A stretch of DNA of 48,028 bases from Oscillospiraceae bacterium. GTDB lineage: Bacteria; Bacillota; Clostridia; Oscillospirales; Ruminococcaceae. The translations under genes were made by a program, and so were the position numbers. The stretch is from the NCBI GenBank assembly GCA_017483465.1, contig JAFUWN010000019.1:1-48028 (forward strand), given 5' to 3'. The notes beneath the pieces were generated by a model. That model worked only from the letters and a program-made list of their open reading frames with translations. It made no database searches and was not told where the DNA came from. Below are positions 1 through 8,464 of the stretch, one piece after another. Within the stretch, counting starts at the first letter, position 1. Every line of letters begins with the position of its first letter.

Positions 1-50
1 CCGAATACGGTGAAGATAATGCAGATGCTGAAAATTCTCCGGAAGAATGA
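1..50 (+). CDS. 3' end of an unidentified gene with an acidic tail (partial)
   Basis: Reading from base 3, an open frame runs into the window from upstream and stops at TGA 48-50. It encodes EYGEDNADAENSPEE. The tail is strongly acidic. A rho-independent terminator follows 13 bases later, which supports this being the real end of a transcription unit. Fifteen residues are too few to identify the protein, so no function is assigned. Confidence 0.55.
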   Translation, partial: EYGEDNADAENSPEE

Positions 51-63
51 AATTGATTCAAAG

Positions 64-108
64 AGAAACAGGATTGTCTGCCTCAGACAATTCTGTTTCC
101 TTTTTTTT
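64..108 (+). terminator. Rho-independent terminator of the upstream gene
   Basis: A 16-bp stem (bases 64-79 or 80 with 84-99, one G-T pair) with a short loop is followed directly by a run of eight T. It separates the partial gene at the window start from the GGDEF gene. Confidence 0.9.
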
Positions 109-142
109 ATGAAATTATTTTTATCAGAAATGAGGTAATATC

Positions 143-1396
143 ATGGAAGTTATGACATCCAAACGCAATAAAAGAACTGTCCTGCTCGTAAAAGAAAACA
201 GTCAGGAAGCTTCTCAGCTTTGTAAGCTGCTCGCAGATATTTATAATTTTATGGTCACTACAACACTTGAAGAAGGTCTCAGTGCAGTCCGCAGAATGTG
301 CAATAATCTTTCTGCTGTACTGGTAGATTCAGAACTCCCTGACCATGCTTGTGAGACATTCCTGAAACAGATGAGCACACAGAAAAAATTGCAGGCTGTT
401 CCGGTGCTGGTAATCGCCTCTGAAGAAAGTGTGCCGCAGAAAATGCAGTATCTTTCACTGGGAGCAGCTGATTTTATTACTTCACCGTATTATAAAGAAC
501 TGATTATGAATCGCATTTCCAATGCGATTCATATTAAAGATTCGGCAACATTTCCGGAACTGGAAAAAATGCTCCGTGCTCTTCCGGCGAATATTTATCT
601 CAAAGATGCCGAAGGCAAATATGTATTCGCTACACATTACTGGCATCATATCGAACATGATAATGACCCTGACTGGACAATCCGAGGCAAGACAGATATT
701 GAAATCCGTAAAGATAAAGAAAATGCTATGCTGGCTTATCAAAGTGACTTGAAACTGCTCGCTGACGGAAAAGAGCGTTCTTATGTCATCGAAGTCAATG
801 CGGATAATATTCTGGAGTATCTCCAGATTACCAAAGCTCCCGTCAGAGATGAAAATAACGAAATTACCGGCATTATCGCCCTGATCAATAACGTCACGGA
901 ACAAGAACTTCTGAAACAGGAACTTCAGAGACAGGCCTATCTTGATCCGCTTACCGGACTTTATAACCGAAGCTATTATGAAAAATATATTCAGGAACTT
1001 CCGGAAGACTGTTTCCCTCTGAGTATTATTTCTGCTGACTGCAATGATCTGAAACATATCAATGATTATTATGGTCATCTGGCAGGAGATGAATATATCC
1101 GGATTTCTGCTTCTCTGTTCCGGTGGGTTCTGACAGCGGATAAAGCCGTTATGTGCCGTATCGGCGGTGATGAATTTCTGATCTTCCTTCCGCAGACTAC
1201 TGAACCCAAAGCTTTGGCCTTGGTTGATATGCTCCGGAAAAATGCCGATATGTTCTCGATTCAGGATCAGCATGTCAGTATTTCATACGGAGTCTGCACT
1301 ATGCCGGACAACAGCTGGAATCTCACAAACTGTATTCGTCAGGCCGATAAAAACATGTATGCAGACAAGAGCAGAATCAAGACAATGCGTAATTAA
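143..1396 (+). CDS. Receiver-PAS-GGDEF protein, putative diguanylate cyclase
   Basis: A 417-residue protein with three modules: a CheY-like receiver (about 1-135), a PAS-like sensor (about 138-255) and a GGDEF domain (about 265-415). The GGDEF half starts with DPLTGLYNR and has an intact GGDEF active-site motif at residues 341-345, so synthesis of cyclic di-GMP from two GTP is expected. No RxxD inhibitory site is seen at the usual position just before GGDEF. The receiver keeps the phospho-acceptor position (D62), but the acidic pocket reads VKENSQ and the usual lysine near residue 112 is replaced (DFITSP). It may therefore not be conventionally phosphorylated. There are no membrane segments, so it is cytoplasmic. 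A TGAGGT ribosome site lies 7 bases before the ATG. No clear promoter was found in the 34 bases after the terminator. Confidence 0.85.
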   Translation: MEVMTSKRNKRTVLLVKENSQEASQLCKLLADIYNFMVTTTLEEGLSAVRRMCNNLSAVLVDSELPDHACETFLKQMSTQKKLQAVPVLVIASEESVPQKMQYLSLGAADFITSPYYKELIMNRISNAIHIKDSATFPELEKMLRALPANIYLKDAEGKYVFATHYWHHIEHDNDPDWTIRGKTDIEIRKDKENAMLAYQSDLKLLADGKERSYVIEVNADNILEYLQITKAPVRDENNEITGIIALINNVTEQELLKQELQRQAYLDPLTGLYNRSYYEKYIQELPEDCFPLSIISADCNDLKHINDYYGHLAGDEYIRISASLFRWVLTADKAVMCRIGGDEFLIFLPQTTEPKALALVDMLRKNADMFSIQDQHVSISYGVCTMPDNSWNLTNCIRQADKNMYADKSRIKTMRN

Positions 1397-1404
1397 AAAA
1401 ACAG

Positions 1405-1433
1405 TTGCATTTTTTTATCAGTTATGCTATAAT
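1405..1433 (+). promoter_or_regulatory. Sigma-A promoter of the lipoprotein/membrane-protein operon
   Basis: TTGCAT at 1405-1410, a 17-base spacer, then TATAAT at 1428-1433 preceded by TGC (extended -10). It lies directly upstream of the gene at 1468. Confidence 0.8.
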
Positions 1434-1467
1434 AAATTATATTATGATTGAATGGAGAATGAAACAT

Positions 1468-2031
1468 ATGTATGTCAATAAAAATAAAAAAATATTATCT
1501 ATCTTATTAGCAGGATTCATGATTCTGTCAGCCGGCTGTCAGAGTCAGTCAAAAAATTCACAGATCGAAACAACCGCTCCGGCTGTGGAAATTCAGGCCG
1601 AACTCGGCAAAGAAGCGGAATACGGCGGTATGAAACTTACGGTTCTTTCTGCGGAAGACCCTGAAATCATCATGGAACAATCCGGAAAAATGGCGGTATT
1701 CTTTCAAGTGCAGATCAATAATTCCACAGATGAGACAATTCCGGCTAACTGGCTGAATAACTTCGCTCTTGCTGTTGACGGAACAGAGTATGATTCTGAT
1801 GTCTGCTGTACCATTCCGGTCATGAAAAAATTATATGATTTCTATGGCATTGATGCCATGAATGAAGAAATTCCCGCAGGACAGTCCGCAACCGGATATA
1901 TCGCCTGTGAAGCAGACAAAGATTTTCAGGAACTGGCTTTTCACTATATTCCTAAGACAACGGACAGAGCTTCTATGATTACTGTCACTGTCACAAAAGA
2001 TCAGCTCGAAAAAGCCGAAAAGAAATCCTGA
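1468..2031 (+). CDS. DUF4352-like lipoprotein
   Basis: A 187-residue exported lipoprotein. The N-terminus has lysines, a hydrophobic core and the lipobox LSAGC about 25 residues in, so the cysteine should be lipidated and the protein held on the outer face of the membrane. The rest is a beta-rich domain of the DUF4352 kind: a conserved middle (FFQVQINNSTDE), then the late motif EIPAGQSATGYIACE. In that family these domains are extracytoplasmic and of unknown function. The start was set at ATG 1468 because GGAGA at 1454-1458 is well placed for it. An in-frame ATG at 1459 is too close and ATGs further upstream lack a ribosome site. It is the first gene of a six-gene operon and overlaps the next gene by one base (TGATG). 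Confidence 0.75.
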   Translation: MYVNKNKKILSILLAGFMILSAGCQSQSKNSQIETTAPAVEIQAELGKEAEYGGMKLTVLSAEDPEIIMEQSGKMAVFFQVQINNSTDETIPANWLNNFALAVDGTEYDSDVCCTIPVMKKLYDFYGIDAMNEEIPAGQSATGYIACEADKDFQELAFHYIPKTTDRASMITVTVTKDQLEKAEKKS

Positions 2032-2684
2032 TGAACGGCTATATTACATTCTGGTCACAGGAATATGTCAGAGATCTCCGGAAAGCCGGAGATTCCGGAC
2101 AGTTTAAAGTTGTCTATGGCAGTCATCATACCAGAATGCCTTATATTTCTTCCCTGAAAATCGGAGATATTATCTATCCTGTTGCAATTGAAAACGGAAC
2201 ACTCTGTATTATGGCAAGACTGCCGATCGAAAAAATTGAACCCGCTTTTGATTATCTGCTTCGGGAAACAGGACAGGATTTCGGCTCACTGACTCCGGAG
2301 GGTGTGCTTTATCAAACTGTTCTGAACGGCAAAGATTATTATTTTACTTCCCAAGACTGCGGATTTGCGGATAAAATCAAACTTCCTGATCAGATTCATA
2401 CTATAATTCATGAAAAAAATCTGACTCCCCTGCCCCATCAGTTCCATCAGAAGCCAATCACCTGCTGTGCAAAACAGGCAGCAAGCGGTTCACATGGTTC
2501 TCTGATTCAAGCAAGAGAAATTCCGTTTGAAAAAATTCCGGAACTCCGGTTCGGAAAAACTCCCGATTCCCAGAAGCCCTTAAAACTTGATAAAAACGGA
2601 AAACTCCGGAGTACTTCCCTTGCCGGATTCATCCGGAAACTGAGTGACGAAACTTTCCGGTATTTTGAAACATTCTTTTCCTGA
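2031..2684 (+). CDS. Conserved hypothetical protein, possible PUA/EVE-like fold
   Basis: A 217-residue protein that I do not recognise. The start codon shares its A with the stop of the preceding lipoprotein gene, so translation is probably coupled. It has no signal peptide or membrane segment and is predicted to be cytoplasmic. The N-terminal half contains ISSLKIGDIIYPVAIENG followed by a short strand, a pattern that recalls PUA/EVE/ASCH-type beta-barrel domains. This is a weak resemblance, not an assignment. The C-terminal third is rich in Lys, Pro and Arg and ends in an aromatic stretch (FRYFETFFS). Confidence 0.65.
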   Translation: MNGYITFWSQEYVRDLRKAGDSGQFKVVYGSHHTRMPYISSLKIGDIIYPVAIENGTLCIMARLPIEKIEPAFDYLLRETGQDFGSLTPEGVLYQTVLNGKDYYFTSQDCGFADKIKLPDQIHTIIHEKNLTPLPHQFHQKPITCCAKQAASGSHGSLIQAREIPFEKIPELRFGKTPDSQKPLKLDKNGKLRSTSLAGFIRKLSDETFRYFETFFS

Positions 2685-2704
2685 CTTCATGAAAAGGTGA
2701 CATC

Positions 2705-3292
2705 ATGATTATTCATTATTATTCTCTCTCGTGGTGCAGTTATGGACTTTATCAGGAAAATCCGGCTGTCTTTGCTCCGGAAAATACAGACGAAATACTG
2801 CTCCGGCAGTACCATTTCCATCAGACAGAAGACGGCAGATGGTACAAATTTCTGACCGAAAAAGAATATGATATTATTATAAAAAATTCTTCTGCCAATA
2901 TTATCTCTTTTAGTTCTGAACCATCCTCTCCGCCCGAACACAGCCCGGAAAACAGAAACTCTATGAAATATTCCACAGCAAACTGGCTTTGTATCGGTTC
3001 AGTACTGGCTTTTCTGCTTGGGCTTGCCCCTTTGTTTTATACAGTTCCTGTCGGGTCAGAACCTGAACTGATTATGCTGTTATGTCCGCCGTTCATGTGG
3101 CTGACTGCTTTGATTCTGACGGCGATTGTACGTATCAGATGTCCGGAAAATCTGTTCGGGAAAATTCTTATGATATCTTACAGTCTGCTGATTTTGCTTG
3201 CTGTGATCGGAATTATGCTGCTCATAGCCGCTTGCAATGGGATAGCAGATGCCTGTTTCAATTGTGAATGCATCGGTTATGACATGAGTTAA
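2705..3292 (+). CDS. Tandem membrane protein 1 of 3, unknown function
   Basis: A 195-residue protein with a soluble aromatic-rich N-terminal domain (about 1-60) and two to three hydrophobic segments in the C-terminal half. The N-terminal domain has the pattern YY-(x)4-CSYG...FAPENTDEILLRQYHF...GRWYKFLTEKEYDIII. A conserved CPENLFGKI motif precedes the last membrane helix. The next two genes encode the same architecture, so the three form a tandem paralogous set. The N-terminal module is loosely reminiscent of GYF-like domains, which is inference only. AAAGGTG lies upstream of the ATG. Function is unknown. The shared operon with a lipoprotein and an Lgt-like protein suggests a cell-envelope role. 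Confidence 0.7.
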   Translation: MIIHYYSLSWCSYGLYQENPAVFAPENTDEILLRQYHFHQTEDGRWYKFLTEKEYDIIIKNSSANIISFSSEPSSPPEHSPENRNSMKYSTANWLCIGSVLAFLLGLAPLFYTVPVGSEPELIMLLCPPFMWLTALILTAIVRIRCPENLFGKILMISYSLLILLAVIGIMLLIAACNGIADACFNCECIGYDMS

Positions 3293-3304
3293 AGGGGGAC
3301 AGCT

Positions 3305-3964
3305 GTGTTTATTAATTATTATTTTATTTCCGGCTGTAACTATAAAAAATATGACGGAAAACCATGCATTTTCGCTCCTGATGATACTGACAGCAGTCTG
3401 CTTGATCAGTATCACTTTCAGCAGACGAAAGACGGCAGATATTATAAAATTCTGACAGAATCAGAATATGAAGCTATCATGCAGGGCTATCCGGATTATG
3501 ATATTTCTTTTACCTACGAGAATTCCAAGCCGCTCTATATTTTTCATGGCTCTGAAAAGATTCTGAAAGAAACTCCGGATTCTGATGATAATCATAAAAT
3601 ACCTGTGCAGTCTCCGCCGGATTATACAAATTATTATGACTCTCATCATTATTATGAACCGGACAGCGAGGAAAAATCGACAGCATTTATATTATCTTCC
3701 GCATCACTGGGCTGCTTTATTCTCAGTGCAGGTGTATTGATTCTGAATTTTAATATTCTGCTGAGCGGATTTTTTGCCTGTATCGCCTTGATTCTTATGA
3801 TTGTCGCAAGACTGCATTATCCTGAAAGCATTTTCGGAAAAATCGTCAGCGGTATAGGCGTTCTGCTGTTTATCGTCTGTCTGTTTTTTATGATTTATAT
3901 TATCATTGCATGTCATCAAGTAATTGAAGAATTTTCCAGCTGTTGCGGTTCGGGAATAGGATAA
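3305..3964 (+). CDS. Tandem membrane protein 2 of 3, unknown function
   Basis: A 219-residue paralogue of the neighbouring gene. It has the same N-terminal pattern (YYFISGCNYKKY, then IFAPDDTD, LLDQYHFQQT, GRYYKILTESEYEAIM) and the same hydrophobic C-terminal half with YPESIFGKI before the last helix. Its linker is longer, with a Tyr/Asp/Ser-rich stretch around residues 95-125. The start is GTG 3305. The AGGGGG at 3293-3298 is 6 bases upstream and no ATG is suitably placed. The stop of the previous gene overlaps this ribosome site, which suggests coupled translation. Confidence 0.7.
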   Translation: MFINYYFISGCNYKKYDGKPCIFAPDDTDSSLLDQYHFQQTKDGRYYKILTESEYEAIMQGYPDYDISFTYENSKPLYIFHGSEKILKETPDSDDNHKIPVQSPPDYTNYYDSHHYYEPDSEEKSTAFILSSASLGCFILSAGVLILNFNILLSGFFACIALILMIVARLHYPESIFGKIVSGIGVLLFIVCLFFMIYIIIACHQVIEEFSSCCGSGIG

Positions 3965-3974
3965 GGAGAATGTT

Positions 3975-4577
3975 ATGTTAATTTATTATTATATGATTCC
4001 GGATTGCAGTTATCTGAAAGATCAGAATTATATTCTTGCTCCGGAGGGAACTGCCGAGGGTCTGTTACAGCAATACGATTTTCAGCAGAATGAAAACGGA
4101 TTCTGGTATAAAATTCCCAATCATCAGGAATATGAAATTATCATGAAGGGCTGGCCGAATTATGATATTATATTCTCTTTTGATCATAAACCTGTTTATA
4201 AGCCGAATTCTGAACAGCCTGTGATATTTCATGATTCCGCTTCAAAATCTGAATCTATATTTCATGAACATCCCGAATTTCAGGAAAAACCGGAAATACA
4301 AGGCACTTCGACTGGAAATGTACTTTGTATTATTGCTCTGCTTCTGCTTTGTCTTTCTTTTCTATCTTTTATCGTCTCTCAGAATGATGAATTTATTCTG
4401 CCTGGTATCGGAGCAATACTGCTTTCTTGTATTCTGACGATTATCGTCAGACTTCGTTATCCTGAAAATCTGTTCGGAAAAATTCTGTTCGGAATTCATG
4501 TTCTGATTTTTATCCTCCTGATTCTGGCAATGATTGAAGTCATCCTCGAATGTGTCCAGTGCCTCAACAGCTGTTAA
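3975..4577 (+). CDS. Tandem membrane protein 3 of 3, unknown function
   Basis: A 200-residue third paralogue. The soluble domain (YYMIPDCSYLKD, ILAPEGTAEGLLQQYDF, FWYKIPNHQEYEIIMKG) aligns across its length with the two preceding proteins. Two hydrophobic segments follow, with YPENLFGKI between them. It sits 10 bases after the previous stop behind an AAGGAGA ribosome site. The next gene starts one base after its stop. Divergence between the three copies is substantial, so the duplication is not recent. Confidence 0.7.
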   Translation: MLIYYYMIPDCSYLKDQNYILAPEGTAEGLLQQYDFQQNENGFWYKIPNHQEYEIIMKGWPNYDIIFSFDHKPVYKPNSEQPVIFHDSASKSESIFHEHPEFQEKPEIQGTSTGNVLCIIALLLLCLSFLSFIVSQNDEFILPGIGAILLSCILTIIVRLRYPENLFGKILFGIHVLIFILLILAMIEVILECVQCLNSC

Positions 4578-4578
4578 T

Positions 4579-5289
4579 ATGATTATGATAGAAATTAATA
4601 CAGATTATAAATTTATTTCTCCTTATCCGGTCATGATTATTTTATCTCTGACTGTCGGAATTATCGTGATGTATATTTTGAACCGGAAAGATCAGATTCA
4701 GAAAAATGTTTCCGGCTATTTATGTATGCTTGCTCCGATGATGAGCCTTTTCTTCGGACTGCTTCTGACTTATATCACTTCCGGCGGACAGTATTTCGGA
4801 CTTTCTTCTCTCGGCGGACTCGCCGGAATGTATCTCGCCTGTCTGATTATGGCTCTGATCAATCCTCAGAAAGATACTGTCAGAATCATGATGAAAAACT
4901 GTACATTAGTTTTACCCTTGATTTACAGTATCTCAAAAATCGGCTGTCTGCTGGGCGGATGCTGTCGGGGAACTGCTTATCACGGGCCATTCTGCATTCA
5001 TTATGCCGGAAGCAAAACAGATTCTGCTGTTGTCTTTCCGGTACAGCCTGCGGAAACACTTGTATTTCTGATCATATTTATACTTGGTATATTCCTGCAA
5101 AAGAAACATCAGCATACTGTCTGGATGGTTTTTATTTTTTCAGCTTTAGCGAAATTTCTGCTTGACTTCCTGAGAGAATCGCATACTAATCAGATCATTT
5201 CTTTTACACAGATACTGTGTCTGCTTCTGCTTCTGACCGGATTCCTGATTTTATATCTTAATCATCAAAAATTAAAAAAACAGGCATAA
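4579..5289 (+). CDS. Lgt-family-like polytopic membrane protein
   Basis: A 236-residue protein with about seven membrane segments. The central motif IGCLLGGCCRGTAYHGPF and the later FPVQPAETL and LDFLRES resemble prolipoprotein diacylglyceryl transferase (Lgt) family members. Lgt moves diacylglycerol from phosphatidylglycerol to the lipobox cysteine. This protein is shorter and more divergent than housekeeping Lgt, so it may be a paralogue with another substrate. ATG 4579 or ATG 4585 could be the start. Neither has a strong ribosome site, and coupling to the upstream stop (TAA at 4575-4577) is likely. The same operon encodes a lipoprotein, which makes a lipid-modification role plausible but unproven. 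Confidence 0.65.
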   Translation: MIMIEINTDYKFISPYPVMIILSLTVGIIVMYILNRKDQIQKNVSGYLCMLAPMMSLFFGLLLTYITSGGQYFGLSSLGGLAGMYLACLIMALINPQKDTVRIMMKNCTLVLPLIYSISKIGCLLGGCCRGTAYHGPFCIHYAGSKTDSAVVFPVQPAETLVFLIIFILGIFLQKKHQHTVWMVFIFSALAKFLLDFLRESHTNQIISFTQILCLLLLLTGFLILYLNHQKLKKQA

Positions 5290-5308
5290 AAATTTATGCC
5301 TGTTTTTT
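5277..5308 (+). terminator. Terminator of the lipoprotein/membrane-protein operon
   Basis: AACAGGCATAAA and its complement TTTATGCCTGTT form a stem with a tiny loop, followed by a T run. The last codons of the Lgt-like gene lie within the 5' arm. Confidence 0.9.
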
Positions 5309-5329
5309 GTAATCATTTCACTAAAATAG

Positions 5330-5358
5330 TTGACAAAATATGAATTTTATGTTATAAT
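5330..5358 (+). promoter_or_regulatory. Consensus sigma-A promoter of the dockerin protein gene
   Basis: TTGACA 5330-5335, a 17-base spacer and TATAAT 5353-5358. Both hexamers match consensus exactly, so strong constitutive transcription is expected. Confidence 0.92.
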
Positions 5359-5395
5359 ATTGTTATCTTGAAAATTATACAAGGGGGAATTTTAT

Positions 5396-8161
5396 ATGAA
5401 AAATTATCAAAAGCTCATCGCCGGAATCTGCTCGGCTGTGATGTGCTTCAGTACAATTGCTGTACCTGTCAGTGCTCTGGAACTGAATCCGGTTGAAACT
5501 GTCAAAGCTCAGGCAGATACTCTCATGACCCGTGATGTCTGGTGTGCAAACGAAGATGTCAACAGATGGGAATCAGAACATTTCCAGTTTATCTGGGGCA
5601 AGAACGGTGCGGATTCTTCTAAGATTACAGAAAGCTTCTTACAGGAGAATGCGAAAAATCTCGAAGCCTGCTGGGATGTCTATATGAATGATCTCCAGAT
5701 GGAACCGCCGACACAATCCGTAAATCTGGGGCTTCGTGACGGCAATCAGTATAAAGTCAATTTCTATATCTCCGGAACAGGTCTTTCTCCGTTCGCTGAT
5801 GACTGGGCTTACATGGGCTATGATAATCAGGGTTATGCATTCATGTTCTGCTGTGTCGGAGCTATGCAGAACAGTCCTAACCCGTCATGGGTACTGCCTC
5901 ATGAATTCGGTCATGTTGTGACCGCTCATCAGCTCGGCTGGAATGAAAATAAATATGTTCAGTCCTGGTGGGAATCTATTGCTAACTGGTACAGAGAACA
6001 GTTCTTGTATTCTGATTATTATAGTCAATGGGTAACTGACCCTGCATCCGGAACAGACTATTTTGAAACTTATATGAAAAATCTCTGCTTTACGCCGATT
6101 CTTGGCCGTGATAACTATGCATCATGGGCATTTTTACAGTATCTGACAGATAATCCTGATCATCTTGACGGCTACGGAAAAGACTTTATGAAGACTCTCA
6201 TGCAGAACGGTCAGGTTGATGAATATCCTTATAAAGAAATTGACCGTCTGGCAAATGCCGACATCAAAGAAACACTCGGAAAATATGCCGCTCGCTTAGC
6301 GACTTTGGATTTCAATCAGCAGGAAAAATATCAGGCTCGTCAGTATCAGCTGTTAGCCAACGGCGAATGGAACTGGGGAGAAATCTATACAGTTCTTGAA
6401 AAAACTACTGATAAAAATAATTATTATACTGTTCCGACAGAAAGAGCACCTCAGCAGTTCGGTATCAATATCATTCCGCTGAAAGCTTACGGCGGTACAT
6501 GGGAAGATGGTGCTTCTGTTTCTGCCACATTAGAAGGCCTGACCGATGTACAGGGTGCAGACTGGAGAGCTTGCCTTGTTGTTTTGGAAAGTAATGGTAA
6601 TACCAGATATTCCGATTTGTTCAAGGCTGGTGAAACTGCAAGTATTAACGTTGGCGTTGCAGATGCTGTATTTCTCGTTGTGACGGCTACTCCCGATTCT
6701 GATACATGGCAGGAAAACGGCGTGCCGTGGGCTTACGGCGAAGGCGAATTTGATGAAAATAACCGTCCGTTCTTAGGGAAGACTAGATACCCCTATGCAG
6801 TCACCATTGACGGTGCAGAAATCAGGCAGACAGCTAACAACACCGGAATGGCACAGGGCAGTTATCATAGCAACGGCGGAGGCTTTGTCGCTTCTACTGC
6901 TCATGTAGATGATTCTGTCTATGTCGGAGAAAATGCAAAAGTTCTCGGCTATGCGACTGTTACCGGAAATGCTCAGATCAAAGATTATGCAACTGTTACA
7001 GGTTCAGCAAAGATTTCCGGAAATGCTGTTGTTTCCGGTCATGCCGTAGTCGCTGAAAATGCAACTGTCAAAGATAATGCCATTATCTCAGATTATGCCG
7101 GAGTCATGGGAAATTCTGTGATCTCTGATAATGCAAGAGTTCTCGAAAGCGGTCTTGTCTTTAATGATTATAGTGTCTCCGGAAATGCGACAGTCAAGGG
7201 TGTTACTTACGGATTAGCCAAAGGCTCTGCAACCGGTCAGGTCATCACTGACGGCGATTATTATGACGATTCCAGCAGAACCATACAGGCCGGAGCAGTC
7301 TACGGCTGGACAAGTCCGGATAAATATGTCAATTCCCGTCCGTATAATGACGGTCAGTATGCAGGCTTAGAATTTGATACAGACAGTTCTAAAATCGCAA
7401 AGGATAATTATATTTCTACTTACGGAGTCGCTGTGGGCGGTCCGGAATGGGCAGAAACCCGCACCAGCGGAAAGGGTGTTCTGACATTTAATAATAAAGA
7501 TCAGTATCTGATTGCTGACAGTTCCTATGCGAATTATCATGATGTCGATTATCAGACAGCAGTATTGCTGAAAAATAATGCTGCTATTTTCAGTTTTGGT
7601 TCATCAGATAATCTGATGACTCTGAAAGCAGAAAACGGAAATCTGATATTCAGCCTCAGCGGTGAAAGCATTGTTGCTGAAAATGCGGTTACTCTCGGAA
7701 AGTGGATGACAATCAGTGTAGTACTGAACGGCGATGAAGCCAAACTGGTTGTAAACGGTCAGACAGCGGCATCCGGCACAATCAAGACCGACCCTGTTGA
7801 TATTGTTTCTGATAATGCAGTCTATAAAATCGGCGGATTCACAGGATCAATGGATTTCTTCAGAGTGAACTTCAAGGAAGTCGCTGAACCCGAATATTAC
7901 TACACCGAAACAGAAGAAATTGCTGAACCCATCCCGACTGAAACAGAACCCGAACAAGACCCTTATATCATAGGCGATGTGAATTATGACAGCATAATCA
8001 ATATCTATGATTTAGTGAAGCTGAAAAAGAATATTCTGAACGGAGTCGCTCTGGATTATCAGACAGCCTCTTCTGATGTAAATGGTGACAGTCAGATTTC
8101 AGTAGCGGATATTATCGCATTGCAGAAATTCCTGCTCGGCAAATCCAAGACTTTAAGATAA
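5396..8161 (+). CDS. Secreted dockerin-bearing protein with a DUF6055-like metallopeptidase signature
   Basis: A 921-residue secreted protein. Residues 1-28 are a signal peptide. An N-terminal domain (about 45-480) resembles DUF6055 and carries HEFGH at 169-173 with a downstream WWESIANW (E193), the layout of a gluzincin-type zinc site. Residues about 504-602 are short repeats such as GNAQIKDYATVTGSAKI, as in left-handed beta-helix hexapeptide folds. A LamG/concanavalin-like domain follows (about 620-835). An acidic Thr/Pro/Glu linker leads to a type I dockerin (about 857-921) with two calcium loops beginning GDVNYDS and SDVNGDS. Dockerins bind cohesins on scaffoldins, so this is probably a cellulosome component. 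Proteolytic activity is inferred from the motif. The ribosome site is AAGGGGG. A monocistronic transcript is expected because promoter and terminator flank the gene. Confidence 0.88.
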   Translation: MKNYQKLIAGICSAVMCFSTIAVPVSALELNPVETVKAQADTLMTRDVWCANEDVNRWESEHFQFIWGKNGADSSKITESFLQENAKNLEACWDVYMNDLQMEPPTQSVNLGLRDGNQYKVNFYISGTGLSPFADDWAYMGYDNQGYAFMFCCVGAMQNSPNPSWVLPHEFGHVVTAHQLGWNENKYVQSWWESIANWYREQFLYSDYYSQWVTDPASGTDYFETYMKNLCFTPILGRDNYASWAFLQYLTDNPDHLDGYGKDFMKTLMQNGQVDEYPYKEIDRLANADIKETLGKYAARLATLDFNQQEKYQARQYQLLANGEWNWGEIYTVLEKTTDKNNYYTVPTERAPQQFGINIIPLKAYGGTWEDGASVSATLEGLTDVQGADWRACLVVLESNGNTRYSDLFKAGETASINVGVADAVFLVVTATPDSDTWQENGVPWAYGEGEFDENNRPFLGKTRYPYAVTIDGAEIRQTANNTGMAQGSYHSNGGGFVASTAHVDDSVYVGENAKVLGYATVTGNAQIKDYATVTGSAKISGNAVVSGHAVVAENATVKDNAIISDYAGVMGNSVISDNARVLESGLVFNDYSVSGNATVKGVTYGLAKGSATGQVITDGDYYDDSSRTIQAGAVYGWTSPDKYVNSRPYNDGQYAGLEFDTDSSKIAKDNYISTYGVAVGGPEWAETRTSGKGVLTFNNKDQYLIADSSYANYHDVDYQTAVLLKNNAAIFSFGSSDNLMTLKAENGNLIFSLSGESIVAENAVTLGKWMTISVVLNGDEAKLVVNGQTAASGTIKTDPVDIVSDNAVYKIGGFTGSMDFFRVNFKEVAEPEYYYTETEEIAEPIPTETEPEQDPYIIGDVNYDSIINIYDLVKLKKNILNGVALDYQTASSDVNGDSQISVADIIALQKFLLGKSKTLR

Positions 8162-8172
8162 GACAATAAAAA

Positions 8173-8204
8173 AGCAGAACCGCCTGAAATGAGCGGTTCT
8201 GCTT
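8173..8204. terminator. Bidirectional terminator between the dockerin gene and ferredoxin
   Basis: AGCAGAACCGC pairs with GCGGTTCTGCT across a 10-base loop. On the plus strand TTATTTTC follows. On the minus strand the run becomes CTTTTTTATTG, so it can also end the convergent ferredoxin transcript. Confidence 0.85.
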
Positions 8205-8242
8205 ATTTTCTGATTTTCCGAAGCATTCACATGAATCTGAAA

Positions 8243-8413
8243 TTATTCAGCCTGCGGAGCTTCAACGGGACATGTAGCTGCACATGCACCGCAGTCAAGA
8301 CAGACTTCTGCATTGATTTCATACTTGGTATCACCAGCGGAAATTGCATTTACAGGACATTCGTCTGCACATGCACCACAGCTGATGCAAGCATCACTGA
8401 TCTGATATGCCAT
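8243..8413 (-). CDS. 2[4Fe-4S] ferredoxin
   Basis: A 56-residue clostridial-type ferredoxin with two CxxCxxCxxxCP clusters (C9, C12, C15, C19 and C38, C41, C44, C48). It binds two [4Fe-4S] clusters and carries electrons in the cytoplasm, for example between pyruvate:ferredoxin oxidoreductase and hydrogenase in anaerobes. The start is the methionine of MAYQISDAC, because AGGAGG lies just upstream of it. Longer frames upstream have no ribosome site. The length and the short C-terminal tail (EAPQAE) are typical. It is a single gene with its own promoter. Confidence 0.97.
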   Translation of the reverse strand: MAYQISDACISCGACADECPVNAISAGDTKYEINAEVCLDCGACAATCPVEAPQAE

Positions 8414-8464
8414 AAATTCACACCTCCTGTTCTCAAAAATCAAGATACAAATCCTGTTAGTATT

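Noticed and set aside
482-1273. Antisense 263-codon frame across the GGDEF gene
   Set aside because: It is a shadow of a conserved coding region with a biased, low-information composition and no ribosome site.
6907-7203. Tandem DNA repeat in the dockerin gene
   Set aside because: The repetition is at protein level (hexapeptide pattern). The DNA units are too varied to be a tandem repeat.
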